Notes under the pieces: generated by a model | Seen by the model: only the letters and a program-made list of their open reading frames with translations | The model's database searches: none | What the model was told of the DNA's origin: nothing | Source of the DNA: Spirochaetota bacterium | GTDB taxonomy: Bacteria; Spirochaetota; B62-G9; DRHN01 | DNA length: 37,684 nucleotides | Direction of reading: 5' to 3' | Assembly (NCBI GenBank): GCA_016934265.1 | Contig: JAFGTF010000073.1 | Span: forward strand, 1 to 37,684 | Shown here: one piece after another, positions 7,433 to 15,376 of the stretch | How the letters are laid out: every line of letters begins with the position of its first letter | Position numbering within the stretch: position 1 is the stretch's first letter | Position numbers and translations under genes: made by a program

Positions 7433-8557
7433 GTGGGCAGAGAAGCGATTAAAGCGGCGAACAGGGTGGTGATCAAGCTCGGTACGAGGGTGCTCACGAG
7501 AAAGGACAACACGCTTGCGGATTCCGTGCTGCGATCGATAGTCACTCAGGCCGCACGGCTCGCAAAGCGGAACAAAGAGCTGATCGTTGTGAGCTCCGGG
7601 GCGATCGCGCTCGGGCTGTCACGCATGCATCTCGAAAAACGGCCTGCGGACATAACGGTGCTCCAGGCGGCGGCTTCACTCGGGCAGTCCAGACTCATGC
7701 ACGCGTATGAGAACGAATTTGCAAAGGCAGGATGCGAGACCGCCCAGATACTTCTCACATATGAGGACATCCAGAACAGGAAGCGGTATTTGAACATACG
7801 GAACACGATCTTCGCCCTCTGGTCGTTCGGTACGATTCCCATTGTGAACGAAAACGACGCCGTCTCGTTCAGCGAGATACGGTTCGGCGACAACGATCTT
7901 TTGGCCGCGTATCTCGCGAATATGATCGACGCCGACCTGCTCGTGCTGCTCACCGATATCGACGGCCTGTACGAGAAGAACCCGAAGGATAATCCAAAGT
8001 CGAGGCTGTTGAGCGAGATCGGGCGTATCGACGAGCATATACTAGACAGCGCTGCGGGAAAAGGTTCCGCGTTTTCTTCGGGCGGTATGGAATCGAAGCT
8101 CAAGGCCGCACGTATATCCACGAAGGCCGGGATCGGCGCGGTGATAGCGAGCGGGCGTTCCTGTGACCTCGAGAAGCTCTTGGGGGGGGATGAGATCGGC
8201 ACCTACTTTCCTCCCGCCGTGCGGAAGATGAGGGGAAAGAAACGGTGGATCGCCTTCTCTCCGAAGACCGCCGGACGCATTGTGATAGACTCCGGGGGCG
8301 AACGGGCCATCGTACGAAACAAGAAATCGCTTCTGCCCGCCGGCATACGGGAGGTATTCGGTTCTTTCCCGATAGGGAGCAACGTGTCGATCGAGAACGA
8401 GGCCCATACCGAGATCGCCCGGGGGCTTTCAAACTTTTCCAGCGAGGAGATCAGGGCGATAAAGGGTTTGAACTCGAAGCGGATACCGCAGGTGCTGGGA
8501 AGCGATACCTACTTCGAAGAGGTCATACATCGCGACAACATGGTCATACTCGAGTAA
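7433..8557 (+). CDS. proB: Glutamate 5-kinase
   Basis: ProB phosphorylates glutamate to glutamyl-5-phosphate, the first step of proline synthesis. The 374-residue protein has the amino acid kinase domain: VVIKLGTRVLT near the N-terminus, VVSSGAIALG, VNENDAVSF, and the substrate/nucleotide segment SSGGMESKLKAARIS. A C-terminal PUA domain (from about residue 280) matches the long ProB form. The start is GTG at 7433, preceded by an AAGGAAGAAGAG purine run. The stop lies 9 bases before proA. Pairing with proA confirms the role. Confidence 0.96.
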   Translation: MGREAIKAANRVVIKLGTRVLTRKDNTLADSVLRSIVTQAARLAKRNKELIVVSSGAIALGLSRMHLEKRPADITVLQAAASLGQSRLMHAYENEFAKAGCETAQILLTYEDIQNRKRYLNIRNTIFALWSFGTIPIVNENDAVSFSEIRFGDNDLLAAYLANMIDADLLVLLTDIDGLYEKNPKDNPKSRLLSEIGRIDEHILDSAAGKGSAFSSGGMESKLKAARISTKAGIGAVIASGRSCDLEKLLGGDEIGTYFPPAVRKMRGKKRWIAFSPKTAGRIVIDSGGERAIVRNKKSLLPAGIREVFGSFPIGSNVSIENEAHTEIARGLSNFSSEEIRAIKGLNSKRIPQVLGSDTYFEEVIHRDNMVILE

Positions 8558-8566
8558 GGGGGCGTC

Positions 8567-9814
8567 ATGGATATTTCAAAATACATCGAGGAGCTCGGGC
8601 GGAGGGCGAAGGAGGCGTCGTTCTTTCTGCGGTCGGTCCTTCCGGGCGAAAAGAACAAAGCGCTGTATGGTATTGCGGACGGCATCGAGGCACACACCGA
8701 AAGAATCGGGGAAGCGAACAGGAAAGACTGCGATAGGGGCAGGAAAAAGGGGCTTTCAGAAGCTTTCTTGGACCGTCTTGCACTTACCGATTCGAGGATT
8801 CGGGACATGGCCGAATCGGTACGCGAAATCGCGCGCTTCGAGGATCCGGTCGGCCGTGTCACCGCCTGCAGGAGACCGCAGGGGTTCGTGCTCGAGAAAG
8901 TTACGATTCCGATAGGCGTCATTGCGATGATATACGAATCGAGACCGAACGTGACGGTAGACGCCGCAGCGCTCTGCCTCAAGTCTTCGAATGCATGCAT
9001 CCTTCGGGGGGGGAGCGATGCATTCGAAAGCAACGTCGTGCTTGCCGATATCATCCAGGGGGCAATAGAAGAGGCGGGAGTGCCGAAGGATGCGGTCTGT
9101 TACGTAGAGAGGACTGAGCACGAGGGGGTGGACCGCCTCGTTACGCTTCAGGGTCTCGTCGACCTCGTGATACCCCGCGGCGGAGAATCGCTCGTCAGGG
9201 CGGTGACACGGAAGGCCGCCGTTCCCGTCATAAAGCATTACAAGGGAGTATGTCACCTCTTCGTCGATGCATCCGCGCAGATGGAAAAAGCCCTGCAGGT
9301 GGTACAGAACGCGAAGATGCAGCGTCCCGCAACATGCAACGCCCTTGAAACGCTGCTCGTTCACGAGGATATTACATCCGCCTTTCTTCCCGGACTGCCC
9401 GGCGCCCTCGAAGGTGTCGAGATACGCGGCTGTGAGAAAACGAGAGAAATACTGCCGTTTGTGAAACCGGCGACTGAGGACGATTACTACGAGGAATACT
9501 CGGACCTGATACTAACGGTGAAGGTTGTGGGATCGGTCGACGAGGCGATCCGGCACATCGAGCGGTACGGAAGCTCCCACACCGACGGGATACTGTCCGA
9601 GGACATCCACAATATCGAGCGATTTACACAGGCGGTGGATTCCGCCGTCGTAACGGTCAATGCCTCGACCCGCCTCAGCGACGGAGGGGTATTCGGTCTC
9701 GGCGCGGAGATCGGGATATCGACGGATAAACTGCACGCCCGCGGGCCGATGGGAATCGGGGAGCTTCTCACCTACAAGTGGGTGGTCCGCGGAAACGGCG
9801 ACATACGACGCTAG
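8567..9814 (+). CDS. proA: Gamma-glutamyl phosphate reductase
   Basis: ProA reduces glutamyl-5-phosphate with NADPH to glutamate-5-semialdehyde. The length of 415 residues is normal. Family landmarks are IGVIAMIYESRPNVT, LRGGSDAFESN, the catalytic Cys in ATCNALETLLVH, and the closing ARGPMGIGELLTYKWVVRG. GGGGG at the proB stop serves as ribosome binding site. Proline synthesis would be completed by ProC, not present in the window. Confidence 0.97.
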   Translation: MDISKYIEELGRRAKEASFFLRSVLPGEKNKALYGIADGIEAHTERIGEANRKDCDRGRKKGLSEAFLDRLALTDSRIRDMAESVREIARFEDPVGRVTACRRPQGFVLEKVTIPIGVIAMIYESRPNVTVDAAALCLKSSNACILRGGSDAFESNVVLADIIQGAIEEAGVPKDAVCYVERTEHEGVDRLVTLQGLVDLVIPRGGESLVRAVTRKAAVPVIKHYKGVCHLFVDASAQMEKALQVVQNAKMQRPATCNALETLLVHEDITSAFLPGLPGALEGVEIRGCEKTREILPFVKPATEDDYYEEYSDLILTVKVVGSVDEAIRHIERYGSSHTDGILSEDIHNIERFTQAVDSAVVTVNASTRLSDGGVFGLGAEIGISTDKLHARGPMGIGELLTYKWVVRGNGDIRR

Positions 9815-9888
9815 GAGCGATGAAGCGCATATGGGGGGGCATGATATTGTTAAAGTGACGACTTGTTTTTGTCGTTAACAGCTGTAGA

Positions 9889-10203
9889 ATGGAAATACGA
9901 AACAGGCGGGCCATCAATATCATCGTCACCTCCGTCATCTTTCTGTTTCTCGCATGGCTCGGCTATGCCGTGGTGCACGGGAACGGCGGCATTCTCGAGC
10001 GGAGGAACACCGAGAGGATGATTGCATGTCTCGAAGAGGAGATCGGGGTGCTGGAGCATGAGATCGCACGTACCGACCTCGAGCTTTCCAACCTCAAAAA
10101 CAATAAAAAACACCTGACACAAACGGCTCGCGAGTTCGGCTACATGCATGAAGGTGAGCTCGTCTTCAGATTCATGAGCAGAAACGACGTTCCGAAGAAG
10201 TGA
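9889..10203 (+). CDS. FtsB/DivIC-like septum formation protein
   Basis: A 104-residue protein with the FtsB/DivIC layout: short basic cytosolic start, one membrane helix (residues 10-30), then a periplasmic coiled coil (about residues 40-78, with CLEEEIGVLEHEIARTDLEL) and a C-terminal region with the ending AREFGYMHEGELVFRF that recalls the family GY-x-x-x-G-E motif. These proteins join FtsL and FtsQ in the division machinery. No good ribosome binding site precedes the ATG at 9889. A hairpin-like repeat, ACGAC...GTCGT flanked by GTTA...TAAC, lies at about 9850-9879, just upstream. Confidence 0.72.
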   Translation: MEIRNRRAINIIVTSVIFLFLAWLGYAVVHGNGGILERRNTERMIACLEEEIGVLEHEIARTDLELSNLKNNKKHLTQTAREFGYMHEGELVFRFMSRNDVPKK

Positions 10204-10245
10204 CCCCCTTTTCCCGTCAGGGCCGTTTTTCGCTTGAAAAACATA

Positions 10246-10275
10246 TTGACTCTCTTTGCGCAATCATGGTAGTAT
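10246..10275 (+). promoter_or_regulatory. Promoter of the ribbon-helix-helix gene
   Basis: TTGACT at 10246-10251 and TAGTAT at 10270-10275 are 18 bases apart. A leader of about 20 bases then reaches GAGGAG and the ATG at 10303. The -10 hexamer is also the left arm of the palindrome described next. Confidence 0.65.
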
Positions 10276-10286
10276 TAATCATACTA
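10270..10286. promoter_or_regulatory. Palindromic operator candidate over the -10 box
   Basis: TAGTAT (10270-10275), five bases, ATACTA (10281-10286): a perfect 6-base inverted repeat. A third half-site-like TAGTAC lies at 10297-10302, directly before the start codon. The adjacent gene encodes a ribbon-helix-helix protein, a class that typically binds short repeated boxes and represses its own promoter, so autoregulation is a reasonable inference. Confidence 0.6.
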
Positions 10287-10302
10287 ATGCGAGGAGTAGT
10301 AC

Positions 10303-10557
10303 ATGAACAAGATGAAGATCAATATTACCATTGATGAAGATATATACAAGTGGATCAACGGGCAGCGCGATATGGTGCCGCTTTCCACCTATATCAACTA
10401 CCTGCTTTCCGAGAGGATGGAAGCCGAGCAGCTCATCGAGAACTACAAAAAGGACACGGGACCGCTGAGAGTATTCATACAGAAGACTCTAAGGCGGATA
10501 AAGGGGGGCGACAGGTTTTTAGAGATACTGTCTAAGGAATATATGAAAGATATGTGA
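10303..10557 (+). CDS. Ribbon-helix-helix (CopG/MetJ-type) DNA-binding protein
   Basis: An 84-residue protein. Residues 3-40 fit the ribbon-helix-helix fold: a short strand KINITIDEDIYKWI, then helix A, a turn at VPLS, and helix B with TYINYLLSERME. The remainder is a charged helix (VFIQKTLRRIKGGDRF) of unknown role, perhaps for dimer packing or partner binding. GAGGAG at 10291-10296 supports the ATG at 10303. No toxin gene overlaps it, so an antitoxin role is not supported; the next gene, 76 bases on, is a radical SAM protein. Likely an autoregulated repressor whose other targets are unknown. Confidence 0.72.
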   Translation: MNKMKINITIDEDIYKWINGQRDMVPLSTYINYLLSERMEAEQLIENYKKDTGPLRVFIQKTLRRIKGGDRFLEILSKEYMKDM

Positions 10558-10633
10558 TCGGTGTATCGTCCAGTACTCTCTATTCCTGTATTCGCCGTCC
10601 ATACAATCACGATAGATAAGGAGGTTTGTTCCG

Positions 10634-12061
10634 ATGTCCGTTGCGGAAGCGTTGAAGAAAGGTGCGGTCACGATAGGTGCGAAGTCCGCGCTCAAACTCA
10701 TGTCGACGGTAAGTGAGGACAGATGGATGCGGATGGTGCACCCGATAATCGCACGGCAGCAGATGCCTGAGGCTGCGATTATGCTCGATCTGATGCTGCG
10801 GAGGCTTCACAGAGGTTTTCCCGTCCTCTCGAAGAACGTTAAGGAGAAGTTCGTCCAGAACTTTATCGTTAAGCCGTATACCGTTTATGGGCCGAGAAGG
10901 AGGGATTTTTTCGAAGAGAACGGATACGAGGTTCCGTCTCTCATGGTGATAAGCCCCTCGATGAAATGCAACCTCAATTGTTACGGCTGCTATGCAGGGG
11001 ACTATCAGAAGGCCGAAGATCTCGATATGAAAACCGTCAACCGGGTCATAAACGAGGCAAAACAGATGGGGATCTTCTTCTTCGTCATATCGGGAGGAGA
11101 ACCGAACTACTGGCCGCATCTGATCGAGACGCTCGAGACTCATAGCGACGCTATTTTTCAAATATACACGAACGGTACGCTGATAGACGAACAAAGGGCG
11201 GAGGAGTTCGCACGGCTCGGCAACGCGCTGCCCTGCATATCGGTCGAGGGGTTCGAAAAAGAGACGGACGAAAGACGCGGCAAGGGCTCCTTTAAAAAGA
11301 TCTCCAGGGCCATGGACCTGTTACGGGAAAAGGGGGTCATCTTCGGTTTCTCCGCGACCGCGACGAGGGAGAACAACGAGTTTATCGTGAGCGACGAATT
11401 CGTCGATTACTACGCCGAAAAGGGGTTCTATATCGGGTGGTATTTCAACTATATCCCGATAGGGAAGAAGCCCGACCTCGACCTTATGCCCACACCCGAC
11501 CAGCGGGATTACAGGAGGAAGCGCATCATAGAGCTTCGCGACAAGAAGAAGACGGTTCTCGCGGATTTCTGGAACGACGGTATCCTGACAAACGGATGCA
11601 TCGCAGGAGGGCACGATTACTTCCACGTTATCTCGAACGGAGACGTGGAGCCGTGCGTCTTCTGTCACTTTGCGGCGGACAACGTGAAAAACAAGAGCCT
11701 TAAGGAGATACTGGAATCGCCCTTCTTCATGGCGTTTAAAAGACGGAGGCCGTACAACGAAAACCTGCTTCGCCCCTGTACGATTATCGACAACCCGCAC
11801 GTATTGCGTGAATCTGTGGCGGAGGGGAAAGCTCATCCGACGCATCCGGGCGCGGAGTCCATCATCACGACGCTCGCACCGGCCATAGACGGGTATTCGA
11901 AGGCGTATGGTGATGTCGCCGACAAAGCGTGGAAACGGGAGTACGACAACAACACCTACATGCCTCATCTCTCCCTCATAGGAGAGCTCATGGAGACAAA
12001 GAAAGATAAAAGGCTTCGTTCCCGTCAGAAGAAAGAAACCGTCCAGACGGTTTCGGTCTAA
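10634..12061 (+). CDS. Radical SAM protein with SPASM-like C-terminal region
   Basis: A 475-residue cytosolic protein. The radical SAM cluster motif is CNLNCYGC (Cys 112, 116, 119), followed by SGGEPNYWP as the SAM-binding GGE element. The C-terminal part has further cysteines in TNGCIAGG and EPCVFCHF with the NGDVEPC layout of SPASM-type auxiliary cluster domains. The first 100 residues are a helical extension before the barrel, containing LDLMLRRLHRGFPVLS. SPASM proteins often modify peptides, but no precursor peptide gene is evident nearby, so the substrate is unknown. GGAGG precedes the ATG at a good distance and a strong terminator follows. Confidence 0.85.
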   Translation: MSVAEALKKGAVTIGAKSALKLMSTVSEDRWMRMVHPIIARQQMPEAAIMLDLMLRRLHRGFPVLSKNVKEKFVQNFIVKPYTVYGPRRRDFFEENGYEVPSLMVISPSMKCNLNCYGCYAGDYQKAEDLDMKTVNRVINEAKQMGIFFFVISGGEPNYWPHLIETLETHSDAIFQIYTNGTLIDEQRAEEFARLGNALPCISVEGFEKETDERRGKGSFKKISRAMDLLREKGVIFGFSATATRENNEFIVSDEFVDYYAEKGFYIGWYFNYIPIGKKPDLDLMPTPDQRDYRRKRIIELRDKKKTVLADFWNDGILTNGCIAGGHDYFHVISNGDVEPCVFCHFAADNVKNKSLKEILESPFFMAFKRRRPYNENLLRPCTIIDNPHVLRESVAEGKAHPTHPGAESIITTLAPAIDGYSKAYGDVADKAWKREYDNNTYMPHLSLIGELMETKKDKRLRSRQKKETVQTVSV

Positions 12062-12132
12062 GATACAGGAGGTATCCAGATTCCGGAAGTATCATAAAAC
12101 GTCCGGTATACCGGTGAAATTAATGCCCGCAT

Positions 12133-12161
12133 GCCGCCCTAAAAGGGGCGGCTTTTTTTTT
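12133..12161 (+). terminator. Rho-independent terminator after the radical SAM gene
   Basis: GCCGCCC (12133-12139) and GGGCGGC (12146-12152) form a perfect 7-base stem with a 6-base loop, followed by nine T (12153-12161). Confidence 0.92.
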
Positions 12162-12217
12162 AAGTAGATTCTTATTTATCCGATACTAAGAACGAAGCGC
12201 AATTTCGGGGAATAACC

Positions 12218-12967
12218 ATGTACAAGAAAATGTTCAGAAAAAAGAATAGGGCTGTACTCATACCGGTCATTGCACTCTGTCTCGCTGCGGCTCCCGCGGC
12301 GCTTACGGCCGGGCCTTTCAGCCTCAACGTGATCGATACTCCGACGACCTTTATCTCCTACCGGGGAGACCTTCAGTTCGATTTCTCGATGTATGACAAC
12401 GGGGGTATTCTCGGGAGCGCCAGCCTGTCGGTGTCGGATTATATCTTCCTGGGGCTCTACTTCGACGTCGGAAAGCTCATCGGAAGCGAGGACGTACAGT
12501 TCTATCAGCCCGGTGTGCTCGCTAGATTTCTCGTTTCGGACGGATCGGGCGCAATCCCGCCGATCGCGATAGGATACGGGTACTTCATGCGGGGCGACGT
12601 ACACCGCGTCGCGGGTCAGACGGTAAACGGCCTGTACGTCGTGGCCTCGCAGAGTTACTTCCTCTTCGGAAACGAGCAGTACTTTTTCTTCGGTTTCCGC
12701 TACCCGGTCATACCCTTAAGCTTCTCCCATCCGAAGAATACGAATTTCTTTATATCCACCATTTTAGAGCTGAGTCCCGAATTCTCGGTAAAGGGAGAGA
12801 TCGAGAACATCTACTTCACCGAGAACAGGGGGGCGGAGATCTTCTACAATCTCGGCGTAGAGCTCAACGTCGTAGATCTCGTAACCCTCGGACTCGACCT
12901 CAAGTACTCACCGAGCATAAACCGTATCGTTCGGATTCTCAGGATCGGTTACACCACGCAGTTCTGA
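12218..12967 (+). CDS. Exported protein, probable outer-membrane beta barrel
   Basis: A 249-residue protein. It opens with a basic stretch and a hydrophobic helix ending in AAAPAALTAG, a signal peptide with a probable cleavage near residue 31. The rest alternates short hydrophobic/aromatic strands with turns (for example YIFLGLYFDVGKL, YFFFGFRYPVIPL, IVRILRIGYTTQF) and ends in an aromatic residue (Phe), as outer-membrane barrels do. No family is recognised. The gene stands alone after a terminator and is followed by 273 bases without a gene. Confidence 0.65.
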   Translation: MYKKMFRKKNRAVLIPVIALCLAAAPAALTAGPFSLNVIDTPTTFISYRGDLQFDFSMYDNGGILGSASLSVSDYIFLGLYFDVGKLIGSEDVQFYQPGVLARFLVSDGSGAIPPIAIGYGYFMRGDVHRVAGQTVNGLYVVASQSYFLFGNEQYFFFGFRYPVIPLSFSHPKNTNFFISTILELSPEFSVKGEIENIYFTENRGAEIFYNLGVELNVVDLVTLGLDLKYSPSINRIVRILRIGYTTQF

Positions 12968-13240
12968 TCGTTTTTGAAAACGTCAGGGTCGAGACCGATC
13001 AACCGTCGGTGATCAGTCCCGGATATCGCTTGCGCGCAGTGGGGACAGATGCCCTTATAGGGGCATATCGTCCGGATTCGGGCGTTCGCCCGGCCTGACC
13101 TCTTGATACCACGGGCCGAAAAAAATTTTATGATTTTGATTTTCCATCAATGTATAGTACTATTACAAAAACCGTCCAGCCTATACCGCAGTCCGATAGA
13201 GAAACGGTGCAATTCGTGAACGGCATGGAGGTGACTAAGG
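12968..13240. other. Intergenic region with two hairpins before pfkA
   Basis: No coding evidence. Two inverted repeats stand out: ATGCCC (13049-13054) with GGGCAT (13061-13066), and CGGGC-GTTC-GCCCG (13079-13092). Neither has a T run, so they are not obvious terminators; they could be structure in an untranslated RNA. The pfkA promoter candidate lies at its right end. Confidence 0.4.
13136..13163 (+). promoter_or_regulatory. Candidate promoter of the pfkA operon
   Basis: TTGATT (13136-13141) and TACTAT (13158-13163), 16 bases apart, in an AT-rich patch. The transcript would have a leader of about 70 bases before pfkA. Confidence 0.45.
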
Positions 13241-14209
13241 ATGCGGACAATCGGTGTCCTCACTTCCGGAGGAGACAGCGCGGGAATGAACGCGGCCGTA
13301 CGGGCGGTGGTTCGGACCGCCGTCTCCTACCGGATAGGAGTGTTCGGGATAAAGAGGGGCTACGAGGGGCTTATTGAAGACGATATGATCGAGATGGATT
13401 ACGCTTCGGTGTCCGGCATCCTCTCGCAGGGCGGTACGATTCTGTATTCCGCGCGGTCTGCGGAGTTCTTTAAGGTCGACGGCAGAAAAAAGGCCGCTTT
13501 CAACCTGAAGAAGCGGGGAATCGACGGTCTCGTCATAATAGGCGGGGACGGATCGTTTCAGGGAGCGCACAAGCTGTACAAAGAGCACGGGATCGCCGTC
13601 ATAGGCGTGCCCGGAACGATAGACAATGATATCGGAGGCACCGAGTATACGATCGGCTACGATACAGCCTGCAACGTCGCGCTGGAGGCGATCGATAAAA
13701 TCAGGGATACCGCTCTTTCCCACGGGAGGGTGTTTTTGGTGGAGGTAATGGGGAAGCACGCGGGCTATATAGCGCTCGATACCGGAATAGCCGCGGGGGC
13801 GGAGGACATCCTCATTCCGGAAATAACGACCGACATAGACGCCGTCAGCAAAAAGCTTACGGAAGGCATCGAAAAGGGGTGGCGCTGTGCGGTGGTCGTC
13901 GTCGCGGAGGGAGACGATGCGGGCGGTGCGTTCAAGCTGTCGAAAAAGCTGAAGGAGAAGATCGGCAGGGATATTCGGGTCACGATACTGGGACACATCC
14001 AGCGCGGAGGCAGGCCGACCGCAATCGACAGGATCAACGCTTCCAGGCTCGGTGTCGCGTCGGTCGATATGCTCATGGCTGGTCAGTCGGACATAATGGT
14101 GGGTATCGTCTCCGGTAGCGTCGTTACCACGAATCTATCGAAGACGTGGACGCAGAAGAAGGGGGTCGACACCGACCTCATTAGGCTCGCAAGACTTCTC
14201 TCGTCATAG
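13241..14209 (+). CDS. pfkA: ATP-dependent 6-phosphofructokinase
   Basis: Phosphorylates fructose-6-phosphate to the 1,6-bisphosphate. The 322-residue protein has the PfkA layout: TSGGDSAGMNAAVRA at the N-terminus, IIGGDGSFQGA, PGTIDNDIGGTEYTIG with the catalytic Asp128, VEVMGKHAGYIA, and GHIQRGG. Gly104 in GGDGS and Gly125 in PGTIDND indicate ATP as phosphoryl donor; pyrophosphate-dependent enzymes have Asp and Lys at these places. GGAGGTGA at 13227-13234 is an excellent ribosome binding site. It begins a run of seven forward genes with gaps of about 45 bases or less. Confidence 0.96.
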   Translation: MRTIGVLTSGGDSAGMNAAVRAVVRTAVSYRIGVFGIKRGYEGLIEDDMIEMDYASVSGILSQGGTILYSARSAEFFKVDGRKKAAFNLKKRGIDGLVIIGGDGSFQGAHKLYKEHGIAVIGVPGTIDNDIGGTEYTIGYDTACNVALEAIDKIRDTALSHGRVFLVEVMGKHAGYIALDTGIAAGAEDILIPEITTDIDAVSKKLTEGIEKGWRCAVVVVAEGDDAGGAFKLSKKLKEKIGRDIRVTILGHIQRGGRPTAIDRINASRLGVASVDMLMAGQSDIMVGIVSGSVVTTNLSKTWTQKKGVDTDLIRLARLLSS

Positions 14210-14227
14210 ACAATTACGGGACAGACT

Positions 14228-15376
14228 ATGTGTAATGCGGATATCAAGCGGAGGGTCAATAAGATATTCGACGCCGTTTCAGCCGGATCGGCAAGCGGTA
14301 CCGAGATCGAACGCATAAAACCCCCGGACGCGATCTTCGTCTTCAACCGTAACGGTCTCGACAGCAACTACCTCTATTTGACCGGCCTGTCGGGCGGGGT
14401 CTTCAACAATTGCGGCCTCATCGCCGAAAAAGGGGGGCACCTTACCCTGTTTTCCTCCTCCCTCGAGGAAGAGCTGTCAAGGACCGCGACAGGCTACGAC
14501 GAAATAATCGTCTACAGCGACGAGGAGGAACGGGAAGCCGTTCTGAAGAAGGCGCTCTCCGCCTATAAAAAGGTGGGTATCGCGTATGAACGGATTCCGC
14601 ACTCTTTCTACCGGCGGATGGAAGCGCTTGCCGGAGGAATCGAGCTTTGCGACGTGTCGAACGCCTTCAGGCTGGCGAGAATAGTAAAGTCCGAATACGA
14701 AATCGAGAGGATAACGAGAGCCTGCGCCATCGCGGACAATGTCGCCCGGCAGATTCCCCCGATGCTCTCAACGGCCGTTACGGAAAACGACCTGCGTACG
14801 GAGATAGACTACCGTATAAAGAAAGAGGGCGCGAAAGGCCCCGCGTTCGATACGATCGTCGCATTCGGGGAGAACACGAGCAAACCGCACTATACCGGCG
14901 GGGAGGTTCCCCTGCGGCCCGGGGCGCACGTGCTGGTGGATTTCGGGGCGGAATATGCGGGATACCGATCGGATATAACCCGCGTCTATTTCACCGGTTC
15001 GCCGCACGCCGGGCTCATCGATCTGTACCGCACGGTAAACGAGGCGAAAGAGCTCGCGCTTTCGCTCATCGCTGACGGGATAAACGCACATGACGTCGAG
15101 GAGAGGGTGAAGACCTATATAGACTCCCACGAAAGTTACAATGGACGGTTCATCCACAGCCTCGGGCACAGCCTCGGGATCGACGTGCACGACGACAGCT
15201 ACCCGATAAAGAGCCGCGACGGTATGTTCTGCGAGAACATGGTGCTCACCGTCGAACCCGGGATCTATCTTCCGGGACTCTACGGCGTGCGGCTCGAAGA
15301 CGATATTATAGTGAGAAAAAAGGGGTGTGACCTGCTCACCTCCCCCGTACGAGAGCCGGAGACATATGAGATATAG
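14228..15376 (+). CDS. M24-family metallopeptidase (Xaa-Pro aminopeptidase/dipeptidase type)
   Basis: A 382-residue protein with an N-terminal creatinase-like domain and a C-terminal pita-bread domain. The metal ligands are all visible: Asp in LVDFGAEYAGYRSDITR (two Asp), His in HSLGHSLGIDVHD, Glu in TVEPGIYLP and Glu in GVRLEDDIIV. Such enzymes release N-terminal residues before proline or split Xaa-Pro dipeptides; exact specificity cannot be read from sequence. It follows pfkA by 18 bases and its end overlaps the trkH start by 11 bases. Confidence 0.9.
   Translation: MCNADIKRRVNKIFDAVSAGSASGTEIERIKPPDAIFVFNRNGLDSNYLYLTGLSGGVFNNCGLIAEKGGHLTLFSSSLEEELSRTATGYDEIIVYSDEEEREAVLKKALSAYKKVGIAYERIPHSFYRRMEALAGGIELCDVSNAFRLARIVKSEYEIERITRACAIADNVARQIPPMLSTAVTENDLRTEIDYRIKKEGAKGPAFDTIVAFGENTSKPHYTGGEVPLRPGAHVLVDFGAEYAGYRSDITRVYFTGSPHAGLIDLYRTVNEAKELALSLIADGINAHDVEERVKTYIDSHESYNGRFIHSLGHSLGIDVHDDSYPIKSRDGMFCENMVLTVEPGIYLPGLYGVRLEDDIIVRKKGCDLLTSPVREPETYEI

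Noticed and set aside
10225..10242. GTTTTTC-GCTT-GAAAAAC hairpin as terminator of the FtsB-like gene
   Set aside because: The stem is AT-rich and no T run follows on the forward strand; it sits just before the promoter of the next gene and is more likely chance or promoter context.
13150..13377. 75-codon frame starting at 13150 before pfkA
   Set aside because: It overlaps the pfkA start in another phase, has no ribosome binding site, and turns into Arg-rich shadow sequence.
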